Below, piece after piece: positions 16,904-24,651 of a stretch of DNA of 64,000 bases. Source of the DNA: Oligoflexus sp. (lineage in GTDB: Bacteria > Bdellovibrionota_B > Oligoflexia > Oligoflexales > Oligoflexaceae). The notes beneath the pieces were generated by a model that worked only from the letters and a program-made list of their open reading frames with translations, was not told where the DNA came from and did not search any database. The position numbers and the translations under genes are program-made. Position 1 is the first letter of the stretch. Every line of letters starts with the position of its first letter. Location of the stretch: contig JACMPP010000018.1 in NCBI GenBank assembly GCA_014377445.1, positions 26,702 to 90,701 on the forward strand. Direction: 5' to 3'.

Positions 16904-18025
16904 ATGACTGACTCGTCTCAAGATGCCGTGATCCTGTCTGAACTTATCCCCTGCAAAGTGCCAGGGAAATTCATCGGTCGTATCACATTGAACTCTCCGC
17001 GCACGCTCAACTCCCTCTCGCTCGATATGATCGTGGGGATGCGCGAGATTTTGCACAACTGGGAGCGTGACGCCCGCGTGGCCATGTTATTTATCGATGG
17101 CTGCGGGGAAAAGGCTTTTTGCGCCGGCGGTGACGTCAAGCGCATTCATGGCTTTATCGCTCACGCTCGAGCCTCGGCGGCTGATCCAGTGGCTCTTTGC
17201 CAAGTCTTTTTTGAAAACGAATATCGCCTCGATTTTGCGATTCACCGTTACCCCAAACCGATCGTCGTATGGGGTGATGGGATCGTCATGGGTGGAGGCA
17301 TCGGCATTATGAATGGCGCGAGTCATCGCATCGTGACTGAAACCACGATGATGGCTATGCCTGAGATCACGATTGGGCTTTATCCTGATGTGGCGGCTTC
17401 CTATTTCCTGCCTAAAATGCCCGGACGTATCGGTTTGTTTCTGGCGATGACAGCGGCGCGGGTCAACGGAGCCGACGCACTCTTTGTTGGTCTCGCCGAT
17501 CACTATCTGCCTCGCGCTTCCAAAGCAAAAATGCTCGATGCCCTGAAGAGCATTCGACTCGATAGCGGACTTGCCGATGAGATTACCCGCGTGCTCTCGG
17601 CTCACAAGGTTCCTCATTCGCCTCTGAAAGGACGGCAGAAGGAAATAGATAGCTGGATGGCAGGCGACGATGTTGAGACGATCTACGATCGCTTTCAGGC
17701 CATGGAGCCCCGTGACGACGACAAACTGCTTACAGCGGCTCGGCAGACCATTCTGAGAGGCTCGCCCAGTTCACTCAAGATCGCCTTTGAGCAATACCGT
17801 CGTTCGAAAGGCATTTCTTTAAAGGCGGCTTTCGAGCAAGAGCTTGTGATGTCGATTCAATGCTGTCTGCACCCCGATTTTCCTGAAGGTGTGCGAGCCC
17901 TTTTGGTGGATAAGGATAACGCTCCAAAATGGTCACCTGGTGCGGTTGGAGAGGTCTCCCAGGTCCTGGTCAATGAGCATTTCAAGGCGCCATGGCCTCA
18001 TGAAAATCCGCTCTCGGATCTCTAG
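16904..18025 (+). CDS. 3-hydroxyisobutyryl-CoA hydrolase (enoyl-CoA hydratase/isomerase superfamily)
   Basis: The 373-residue length and features match HIBYL-CoA hydrolases rather than plain enoyl-CoA hydratases. These are the oxyanion-hole segment KAFCAGGDVKRIH, GDGIVMGGGIGIM, MPEITIGLYPDVAASYFLPKM, and the C-terminal GVRALLVDKDNAPKWSP. The enzyme releases 3-hydroxyisobutyrate during valine breakdown, a route that ends in propionyl-CoA. Its place right after prpB fits a shared propionyl-CoA theme, although a terminator separates them and it probably has its own promoter. Confidence 0.85.
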   Translation: MTDSSQDAVILSELIPCKVPGKFIGRITLNSPRTLNSLSLDMIVGMREILHNWERDARVAMLFIDGCGEKAFCAGGDVKRIHGFIAHARASAADPVALCQVFFENEYRLDFAIHRYPKPIVVWGDGIVMGGGIGIMNGASHRIVTETTMMAMPEITIGLYPDVAASYFLPKMPGRIGLFLAMTAARVNGADALFVGLADHYLPRASKAKMLDALKSIRLDSGLADEITRVLSAHKVPHSPLKGRQKEIDSWMAGDDVETIYDRFQAMEPRDDDKLLTAARQTILRGSPSSLKIAFEQYRRSKGISLKAAFEQELVMSIQCCLHPDFPEGVRALLVDKDNAPKWSPGAVGEVSQVLVNEHFKAPWPHENPLSDL

Positions 18026-18164
18026 ACTACGAGCCTTGCTCAAGAGATGAGTAAGGTCTTTTCTTCGCCGCTGCTTTTGTGGGCTCGCTTAAGCCTCTTG
18101 AACGCGCAGCATAAATCACTCTTCTTCGGACTTGCTCATTTTTTCGCCCTTGAAGAGACTTCAG

Positions 18165-18317
18165 ATGCCTGACGGGTCGGCAATCGACCGGTTTATTCCC
18201 GCTCTCATTTATTCAAGCAAGAACCCGGGAAATGGCGCAGATCTCACGCAGTGGAATTACCATTCCGATACGAACCAGGACTTTCGCTTTGATTCTTTGA
18301 CGAAGGTCAAGCGATAG
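18165..18317 (+). pseudogene. C-terminal fragment of a ricin-B-type (beta-trefoil) lectin
   Basis: Within the track ORF 18132..18317, the 50 codons from ATG 18165 end with GADLTQWNYHSDTNQDFRFD. This fits the ricin-B QxW repeat (G-x-x-L/V-x-Q-W, then N-Q-x-F/W). One trefoil repeat of about 40 residues is present, with no signal peptide and none of the other repeats. Its 3' end overlaps the convergent ycaO-like gene by 11 bases. It is most likely the remnant of a secreted lectin or glycosidase module. A short functional peptide cannot be excluded. Confidence 0.45.
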
Positions 18318-19329
18318 GGTGAATCAAGCGATTTTCTTCTAGATCTGCAAATAGCCCTCCCCGATAAAATCCAAAGACCAGAGGAATCGCCTCATCCGCC
18401 AGGGCTTTCGCAACGCGAAGGTCCGCGGCTCCTTCGACTGAGAGATCGGCGAAACTGGTTTCGAGCACGCGCGGGAGAGTCGTTTTCTTCGCATCGAAAT
18501 AATCGCCCCGCAACCACGCATCGATCCGATGATGATTCTTCGGATAGAGATAGAACTCTTGATGATAAAGCTGATGGGCGGCGAATTCAGGATCTTCATT
18601 TGGAATCTCCTCACCCCATAAAAAGCCGAGCCTTTGCCAGGTCTCGGCCTCCGCTTTTAGAATGCTTTCCGCCTGACTCTGTCCTGCACCACAGCCCAGG
18701 ATCAAGGGGGCATAATTGTTTTCACTTCCACCTTTATCGCGGGCTTTTAAAATAACGCCCGTGACGTAGATGGTGCCTGGGAACGAAGAGGTCTTTTGAG
18801 AGCCAAAATCATAATGCTCCACCGTGTAGATATTCTTCAACCTATGGAGAGCAGTCTTCCTAACCCTCTGCATCAAGAGTGGTTTAGTCATCCCAAGCCA
18901 AGATGCAAGAACGAGATGGCGTTCGACGAGTTCCATAGCCCCACGACGACAGGCTTCCTGCCAGGAGGAATAGAGGGCGACTCCATTTGATTTCGCGAAC
19001 CGATACTCGATTGATGAACTCTGCGGAAAGACCAACGCGGTCTTGGCCTCGCCGATAACGGCTTCGCTGGTTTCATGGCGCAAAACAAGCGCTGGCTTCG
19101 ACAAGGATTCGACGATGGCTATTCGTTCGATAAGTTCATAGGAGGCGCTGTTATCGGGGAATGATACAAGACTCGCCGAACTCCCGACCATTTCCCCGTG
19201 CTGAGGATGGGTGGCCTGCATACCCGACAAGTAGATGGAATTGCCTTCAACGGTAGCCTTTTCCTGAAACGCCGGAGTAAATTGCCAATCTACAAACCCA
19301 TCGGGTAACGACAGTTTTTTTGCCAACAT
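18307..19329 (-). CDS. YcaO-domain protein, stand-alone
   Basis: The 340-residue protein carries the ATP-binding elements of the YcaO fold: SASYELIERIA (about residues 62-71), SNGVALYSSWQEACRRGAME then LVER (about 114-137), and AESILKAEAETWQR (about 220-233). It ends in LIHPIA, resembling the HP-A/G tail of non-PxPxP YcaO proteins. YcaO enzymes use ATP to activate peptide amides, forming azolines, thioamides or amidines in RiPPs, or to help modify ribosomal protein S12. ATG 19329 has AAAGGGG upstream. No E1-like partner, TfuA, dehydrogenase or convincing precursor is adjacent, so it is an orphan of unknown target. Confidence 0.75.
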   Translation of the reverse strand: MLAKKLSLPDGFVDWQFTPAFQEKATVEGNSIYLSGMQATHPQHGEMVGSSASLVSFPDNSASYELIERIAIVESLSKPALVLRHETSEAVIGEAKTALVFPQSSSIEYRFAKSNGVALYSSWQEACRRGAMELVERHLVLASWLGMTKPLLMQRVRKTALHRLKNIYTVEHYDFGSQKTSSFPGTIYVTGVILKARDKGGSENNYAPLILGCGAGQSQAESILKAEAETWQRLGFLWGEEIPNEDPEFAAHQLYHQEFYLYPKNHHRIDAWLRGDYFDAKKTTLPRVLETSFADLSVEGAADLRVAKALADEAIPLVFGFYRGGLFADLEENRLIHPIA

Positions 19330-19802
19330 GGAAGACCCCTTTGCCTGCGGCGAATAGCTGCTTATGCTGAAGAACCGAACTCTCCCGATTCTGTACTCGA
19401 TCTACCTTCGGCCTTTGAATGGGTGGACTTGAGTTGATTTTGACGGCTTTCCCACAGTCTTCTAATAGCTGGGGATGCACATGATAAGATTGGCTTATTC
19501 GCTTAAGGCTAAGGCATACGTTATGAGTAAATTTATTCATCTGGCAGCTTTTAATCTGTCTCCATTGCCAAATAAAATTCAGTTAAAATTTTCTCAACCC
19601 CGCAACACTTTGTCCCTCAACAGATACAGGCGATCTGCTTAAAAACCTTCCTGTATTGTAATTAGACAGTTGAAAATCCCTTTGATATAGCCAATTTATT
19701 CGAAATTGATGAGCAAAGTTATAAAAGTCATAGCAGGGTTTGAGCATAGGTAAATTTTCGTGCGCATTTTGGGCGTTGCTATGATTTCCAGAAGAGGGTG
19801 TT
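19330..19802. promoter_or_regulatory. Divergent intergenic region, ycaO-like / ompA-like
   Basis: An AT-rich 473-base stretch. A plausible sigma-70 promoter for the OmpA-like gene is TAGACA (19663) with a 17-base spacer and TATAGC (19686). A 55-codon plus-strand frame (19475-19642) and the minus frame 19247..19540 have no credible ribosome site and were not accepted as genes. Confidence 0.35.
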
Positions 19803-20612
19803 ATGTCGCGTTTGCAATCGATGGCTGTTATGGGTTTGGTCACAATGAGTCTCTGGGAGCAGTCAGTTCTTGCGAACAGTCAGCATGAAGATGCACTGCG
19901 CGTGACGCTCTCGCCCTTAGTTGAATCGGCAGCCACCCGGAATAGTGAAGCAGCCCGGCCTCTTGATTCGGGGTTGAAATTACAACTCCGCGAGGGGAGC
20001 GATCCCCTGCCTGAAAAGATCAGCTATAGCTTGAACGTCTCGACTTCCTCTTCCAAGGGCGACAATGCTCTCGGAGCGGTGACGGGGGAAAGCGGCGGAA
20101 GTCTGGCGCCAGGCCTTTATGATTTGGCCATTCAGGAGAATGATCATGAAGTCTTTCGCAAACAAATCCTGGCGATGGATAAAGTTTTGTCCGGCCTTGA
20201 AATCAGCTATTCGCATACAGGGGGCTATACCCTCAGACAGACCATCGAGTTGCCACAGTTGAAGTTTGCTCCCGGGCAACGCAAGTTGGCAAAGCCGTCC
20301 TTTGCAGTATTAAAAGACCTCGTCACCTTTCTCAATAAAGAGGAGTCGATCGAAGTCTTTGCAATCGAGGTGCACACCGATGCCAACGGCGATGCCGAAA
20401 TGAATAAAGAGCTCACGGAAGCCCGAGCGATTGAAGTGCGGAACTATCTGGTGAAAAACGGAGTCGACGCCCAAAGGGTCCGCGCCGCCGGCTTTGGTGC
20501 CGCACATCCGCTAGCCAGCAACGAAACTAAAGAAGGCCGCCTGCTCAATCGCCGAGTCGAATACGTAATACTCGAGACCTCCGGCCAACCTAAGCTATTA
20601 GGGGATCGATAA
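19803..20612 (+). CDS. OmpA-family protein, C-terminal peptidoglycan-binding domain
   Basis: ATG has GAGGGTGTT directly upstream. Residues 1-24 are a signal peptide. The middle region (25-150) is unassigned and beta-rich, ending in a repeat-like LAPGLYDLAI segment. Residues about 155-260 form an OmpA C-terminal domain, with LPQLKFAPGQRKL, EVHTDANGDAEMNKELTEAR (the D/R pair that binds diaminopimelate) and GAAHPLASNETKEGRLLNRR. It is therefore a periplasmic or outer-membrane protein that anchors to peptidoglycan. It is not a full OmpA, as the barrel is replaced by the unassigned domain. Confidence 0.85.
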   Translation: MSRLQSMAVMGLVTMSLWEQSVLANSQHEDALRVTLSPLVESAATRNSEAARPLDSGLKLQLREGSDPLPEKISYSLNVSTSSSKGDNALGAVTGESGGSLAPGLYDLAIQENDHEVFRKQILAMDKVLSGLEISYSHTGGYTLRQTIELPQLKFAPGQRKLAKPSFAVLKDLVTFLNKEESIEVFAIEVHTDANGDAEMNKELTEARAIEVRNYLVKNGVDAQRVRAAGFGAAHPLASNETKEGRLLNRRVEYVILETSGQPKLLGDR

Positions 20613-20629
20613 AAAAACCAAAAAAAACA

Positions 20630-20760
20630 GGTTCCAAGGGTGGCAGCCCTTGCCAAGGGGGTGTCGGGGGGTATTGGTAGCCCCGACTGGAGTCCCCTAG
20701 GCCCCAAGTACTCTGGGGTTGAGGCAAAGCCTCAACCCCCGCCGAGAGGCGCACTGTAAA
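20630..20760. repeat. GC-rich multi-hairpin element (REP-like)
   Basis: Several palindromes follow one another: CAAGGG/CCCTTG, GTCGGGG/CCCCGAC, and a perfect 11-bp stem GGGGTTGAGGC-AAA-GCCTCAACCCC at 20715-20739. It lies just after the ompA-like gene and lacks a T-run. The composition differs from its surroundings. It could be a dispersed repetitive extragenic element or an RNA stabiliser/terminator. Confidence 0.5.
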
Positions 20761-20816
20761 TCAAAATCACCACAGGCCCTACAAATAAGCACGATCACAC
20801 GGAACTAACCTTGACC

Positions 20817-21178
20817 CTAGACTTCTTCGGCAAACCAAACCACCGTCCCCATCTTCCCCCTCTCAATCCCAATCATCCCATCATGCGCATCAATAATCCG
20901 CTTGCACAGAATCAACCCCAGCCTATATGGATAAAGCGAATCGCAAAGAACGCAATGGCGATCAGGAACGTTACGAGAAAGAGAGTGGGAAAGAGCAGTC
21001 TTTGATACTTTCGGGCAAAGTTTCTGTGATCCGGCAGAAAGAATCCATATCGGGTCTCGCCTGATTTGATGATGATCGCCTGAGGGGGAGGTCCCTTGCC
21101 GAAATTTTTAGGCCGCGAAAGTAAATCATTTCGTAACTTTGTAACTAAATAGAACAGAAATTCTGAAAGCTTTTTCAA
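20817..21178 (-). pseudogene. Histidine kinase remnant with the central part deleted
   Basis: The minus-strand frame from 21178 encodes a basic N-terminus and a strong membrane helix (LLFPTLFLVTFLIAIAFFA), as in the segment that leads into HAMP in sensor kinases. It stops at about 20912. In another frame, starting near the same point, the sequence RLGLILCKRIIDAHDGMIGI followed by MGTVVWFAEEV matches the G2 box and last strands of a histidine-kinase ATPase domain and ends at TAG 20817-20819. HAMP, the phosphoacceptor helix and most of the ATPase domain (about 200 residues) are gone. The two pieces fit a single kinase gene with an internal deletion; the N-terminal part alone is not diagnostic. 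Confidence 0.55.
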
Positions 21179-21526
21179 CTTTGTTTTTCTTCAGAACGAA
21201 GTCGCGGGCTTAGAAGCTTTGGCTCCGGCCTGAGGGTTACAATTCGGCATAATAAACCGCTGATCATCGGAGCCGACCTGGCCGATAGAGTTTTATCAAG
21301 CGAATGATCGCTTCGACTGGTTCCCCGAAGTCGTTTTTGATCCGTTTGGTTCGTTAGACGGATTTTTTTTTCGGTATGAGCTCGTTCGTAATTCTGAGTT
21401 CATTGAATACGCCTTTACGGCGGTATCTAAGAGCTGAACCCCAAGTTTTTTATGATCAAAAGACTTCGCTCTGGTCAAATAGTGGCGTTCGTGTTTGATT
21501 GTGGGGAACCGCGGAAAGGGAGAGCT
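21179..21526. other. Intergenic region upstream of the fur-like gene
   Basis: No supported gene. It presumably carries the promoter of the Fur-family gene. I saw no convincing Fur box. The track extension of the fur frame (from 21452) covers part of it and is rejected as coding. Confidence 0.35.
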
Positions 21527-21985
21527 ATGGTTGACACCGTCAAAGTTGGGCACGAATGGTTTTGGGAGCGTTTGGACCAATACCTGGCTAAATCTCAACT
21601 TAAACATAGTAAGCAGCGCAATTTCATCATCGAAGAATTTTTGCAGATGAAAACCCACGTGAGCGCCGAAGAACTCTATAGCCAGCTCAAGACCATGGAT
21701 CATAATCCAGGGCTTGCAACGGTATATAGGACGCTTAATCTGCTTAAAGATGCAGCTCTGGTTGATCAGAAGCAATTTTCGGACGGTAAATCCGTATTTG
21801 AAGTCATGGAACCTGGCAGCCATCATGATCACTTGATCTGTTTGACTTGCCATAAAGTTATAGAATTTGAGAATGAAGAGATCGAACGTCTTCAGGAGCA
21901 GGTTGCCAAAAAACTAGGCTTCAAGTTGACCAAACATTCCCTCGAACTTTTCGGTCACTGCAGCGACTGCGTAAAGACGCTCTAA
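21527..21985 (+). CDS. Fur-family metal-responsive regulator
   Basis: ATG 21527 has AAGGGAGAGCT upstream and gives 152 residues; the track start is 25 codons too long. The N-terminal winged helix includes HNPGLATVYRTLNLLKDAAL, the standard Fur recognition region. The C-terminal part has HHDHLICLTCHKVIEFENEE, with the regulatory metal histidines and the first CxxC, and then a second pair, HCSDC, forming the structural zinc site. It could be Fur, Zur or PerR; HHDH and the two CxxC pairs suit a Fur or PerR type. An unusually long perfect terminator follows. Confidence 0.87.
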   Translation: MVDTVKVGHEWFWERLDQYLAKSQLKHSKQRNFIIEEFLQMKTHVSAEELYSQLKTMDHNPGLATVYRTLNLLKDAALVDQKQFSDGKSVFEVMEPGSHHDHLICLTCHKVIEFENEEIERLQEQVAKKLGFKLTKHSLELFGHCSDCVKTL

Positions 21986-22006
21986 TCTCTGCAACATTCT
22001 GCGCGC

Positions 22007-22050
22007 TAAAAGAGAAGGCTAAATATTGTATATTTAGCCTTCTCTTTTAT
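22007..22050 (+). terminator. Long perfect stem-loop terminator after the fur-like gene
   Basis: A perfect 19-bp stem (TAAAAGAGAAGGCTAAATA paired with its complement) has a five-base loop, and U-rich ends on both strands. It may serve the convergent gene at 22107-22535 as well. Confidence 0.8.
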
Positions 22051-22106
22051 TTGAATCCATTCCCAAAGATCCATTCGGCTTGGTCTTTGGTTTTTTTATT
22101 CGCTGC

Positions 22107-22535
22107 TTACGTTTCTGATTCGGCGCGCTTTTTCACCGACTCAAGAGTTTGAGTGACGAATCTCTCAACATTTCTGCGGATCATCGAATCCACGCGCTCG
22201 CTCTTGCTTTCCCATTCGATATGACTCGAAAGAAAACAGATCCCCGCTTTGTCAGGGTTTTTGCGAATACGTTTTTCGATGACACCGACGAGATCGGGGT
22301 GACCCACAAGATGAGAACTCACCACACCTTTTTCGTATTCAAATGTGATTTTCTCCCGTACGTCAGCATCGGGAACGGAGATGCTGCGCAGCACACCGTT
22401 GTTGAAACGTTCAAGAATTTTCGACTGCATGATACCTTGATTGAACTGTTCCGGGTGTTCCAGTTCGGCGATCAATTTCTGCCAGAGATGATCATAAGAA
22501 GCTTTGACTTCGCATTGAAAATCGACCGTTGCCAT
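22107..22535 (-). CDS. SRPBCC/START-like protein (DUF1857, AtaL-like)
   Basis: The 142-residue cytoplasmic protein has the pattern of DUF1857/AtaL-like SRPBCC proteins: an N-terminal helix with SYDHLWQKLIAELEHPEQF, then ILERFNNGVLRSI, a REKITFEYEKGVV strand, and a long C-terminal helix. The fold has a hydrophobic ligand pocket, and the ligand is unknown. It lies 33 bases after the DegT-type gene on the same strand and may be the last gene of the minus-strand run from 26742. Confidence 0.6.
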   Translation of the reverse strand: MATVDFQCEVKASYDHLWQKLIAELEHPEQFNQGIMQSKILERFNNGVLRSISVPDADVREKITFEYEKGVVSSHLVGHPDLVGVIEKRIRKNPDKAGICFLSSHIEWESKSERVDSMIRRNVERFVTQTLESVKKRAESET

Positions 22536-22568
22536 GACGTATCCCTTGTTTTTGCCCGCTTGAGTTAC

Positions 22569-23699
22569 CTAGGATTGTACACTGACTTTAAAGGCTTTCA
22601 GCAAAGATTCTGCTGAGGCTTTACACTCATCCATCGTGATCCCTGCAAAGAGAGGCAGGTTGATAACCATTTTGCTGAAGCGCTTGCTATGTTTCAAGTC
22701 GGAGGTGCGAAGGGTGTCCTGCGCTGGCGGCTGCTCGCAGAGCGTCTGGGGGTAGGTCCGCGCGCTGCCAATTCCATCGTCTCTAAGACTGGCCGAAAGC
22801 TCGTCGCCCGTGCGCCTTATGCTTTCGATGACACAAAGATAACCATTGCTTTGAACGCCTTGGGGAGCCTTGTGTACGATGCAGTCGCTGCTATGTTTGG
22901 CGAAAAAGTTCTGATAGTAGGTCTCGGCCGAGATGCGGGACTCAAGCATGCCATCGATCTGATCGATCATGCGGTTGAGGAAACGCGCCTGAAGACCACT
23001 GAGCCGTGAGTTCCAGCCCACATAGTCGTAGGTATAGTGACCGGCGCGGCCGTGGTTGCAAAGCGCTCGGATTTTTTCTGCGAGTTTGGGATCCGGAGTC
23101 ATGATCGCACCGGCATCACCTGCCGCACCAAGGACTTTTGCCGGATAGAAGGAAATCGTGGAGATCTCGGCGTCGGCGTAGATCGAACGGTTGTTCTTTT
23201 TCACGCCGAAGGACTGAGCTCCGTCTTCGAGGAGGCGGATATTGTGCTTTTTGCAATATTCACGATAATTTTCGAGATGCTCACTCGTCCAGCCAAAGAG
23301 GTGAACGAGGATCGCAGCGTCGAACTTGAATTTTTCGTGGCCGCGGCAGAACTCCTCGAAGTCCATTTGAAGATCGCGTGGGCTGATATCGACGAGAACA
23401 GGCGTGGCTCCAACCTGAACGATCGCTTCGTAGGGTGACCAGAAGGTCATATTGGGAACGGCGACCTTAGCGCCACGACCGATGCCAAGGGCCTGGAGCC
23501 CGATCACCAGGGCGTCGGTGCCGTTGGCACAAGCGACGACATGGGTGGTCTCAAGATATGCTTCCAGTTTCTTTTCGAGATTTTGTACACCTGGACCGCC
23601 CACGAATTCGGTGTTATCGAGGCATTCGGTCCAATCGGCCAGAACCTGCTCCCGGATCGGAGTGACAATCCGTTTGAGGTCGATAAAGGGAACGCGCAT
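22569..23699 (-). CDS. DegT/DnrJ/EryC1/StrS-family PLP aminotransferase
   Basis: The 376-residue protein has NLEKKLEAYLETTHVVACANG and TDALVIGL (cofactor phosphate loop), LLEDGAQSFG, and the Schiff-base lysine in ISFYPAKVLGAAGDAG. These enzymes place an amino group on nucleotide-linked 4- or 3-keto sugars for surface polysaccharides. ATG has GAGGATTTGT upstream. No other sugar-nucleotide genes are adjacent, so the sugar is unknown. It follows the MNIO operon by 76 bases on the same strand, which may be coincidence. Confidence 0.88.
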   Translation of the reverse strand: MRVPFIDLKRIVTPIREQVLADWTECLDNTEFVGGPGVQNLEKKLEAYLETTHVVACANGTDALVIGLQALGIGRGAKVAVPNMTFWSPYEAIVQVGATPVLVDISPRDLQMDFEEFCRGHEKFKFDAAILVHLFGWTSEHLENYREYCKKHNIRLLEDGAQSFGVKKNNRSIYADAEISTISFYPAKVLGAAGDAGAIMTPDPKLAEKIRALCNHGRAGHYTYDYVGWNSRLSGLQARFLNRMIDQIDGMLESRISAETYYQNFFAKHSSDCIVHKAPQGVQSNGYLCVIESIRRTGDELSASLRDDGIGSARTYPQTLCEQPPAQDTLRTSDLKHSKRFSKMVINLPLFAGITMDECKASAESLLKAFKVSVQS

Positions 23700-23775
23700 A
23701 CAAATCCTCTAGCTGTGTAATAAAAGCATGTTCTCCACACTGCCCTTCATAGTTACCAGAGAGGATAGAGGAGAA

Positions 23776-24651
23776 TCAAGGACCTTCGGCTCCGATCCAG
23801 AAGCCATCGTCAAGGCTTTGGGAGAGCCAAATCATGACCTTCTCGTCGAGGTCCGGGAGCAAAGGAAGGTATTCCCTTCCCATTCGATCCATAGCCTCTT
23901 CCAGAGGATAGGCGGTAAGGAACTGATAGAGTCGATACTGAGGCTCGGGCAAGGGCTTTGCCGTGACGGCGCCCTGACTCCGAAAGAGAGCCCAGTACTG
24001 CGGCGTGGGGAGAGCCGGGCCGGGGGATACAGCCCCTTCGCCCGGATGGAGTCCATTCAAAATTTCCAGGCGAAGTGGAAGAAGGGCCAAACCTTCTTCG
24101 AAGAGGGCCAAGGCTTTCGACGCTACAAGTTGTAGATGAGGCAGACGAGCTGCTTCGTCTGAATTTGGACGCCATAATTTTTGCGGGGCAGCATAAAAGA
24201 CTTGGGTGAAGGCCTGATCGATCGTAAAGGCTTCACCAACTGTCGAGACTGCGAGTTTTTTGTGGCCGAGCTTGGCGAGATCGGTCGGGGCAAGGTTTTG
24301 CAGAAATCTTTGAAACCCACGACTTAGTTCACTGAGATCATAATGCGCAGGTGGCTCCGCGATAAGAAATTCCTGAACGAGCTGATTGAACTGCCAAAGG
24401 CCGAGAAGTCTCGATGTCAAAGGCGCCTGATCCTGCATCACATTAAAAAGACGAAACCAGTACTGCTGATTATAAACGCTGAGACGCGAGCTGGCAGGGC
24501 CGTGTTCACTCTCCTGGATCCTGAGGCCTTGGCTTTGGATACCTAGATCCTGGACTTTGAGCTTCCCTGTTGAGACGGAGAGGGGAGTGCGTATCGCATC
24601 GCCAAAGTTTTTTTGAAAACGTTCTAAAAAATCTTTTGTTTCGGCCTTCAT
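23776..24651 (-). CDS. DUF2063-family MNIO partner protein
   Basis: The 291-residue protein has the N-terminal features of the DUF2063/putative DNA-binding family: SRLSVYNQQYWFRLFNVMQ then LTSRLLG, HYDLSELSRGFQRFL, and VGEAFTIDQAFTQVF. In characterised MNIO clusters (methanobactin MbnC-like and bufferin BufC-like proteins) this partner binds the precursor and delivers it to the DUF692 enzyme. The start overlaps the stop of the DUF692 gene (TGATG), so the two are translationally coupled, as usual. The DNA-binding label in databases is probably misleading. Confidence 0.8.
   Translation of the reverse strand: MKAETKDFLERFQKNFGDAIRTPLSVSTGKLKVQDLGIQSQGLRIQESEHGPASSRLSVYNQQYWFRLFNVMQDQAPLTSRLLGLWQFNQLVQEFLIAEPPAHYDLSELSRGFQRFLQNLAPTDLAKLGHKKLAVSTVGEAFTIDQAFTQVFYAAPQKLWRPNSDEAARLPHLQLVASKALALFEEGLALLPLRLEILNGLHPGEGAVSPGPALPTPQYWALFRSQGAVTAKPLPEPQYRLYQFLTAYPLEEAMDRMGREYLPLLPDLDEKVMIWLSQSLDDGFWIGAEGP

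Noticed and set aside
19247-19540. Minus ORF of 97 residues overlapping the YcaO start, considered as a RiPP precursor
   Set aside because: No ribosome site, overlaps the YcaO start in another frame, and the composition is not precursor-like.
19475-19642. 55-codon plus frame upstream of the ompA-like gene, considered as a YcaO precursor peptide
   Set aside because: Opposite strand to the YcaO gene, no cysteine- or serine-rich core, and no convincing ribosome site.
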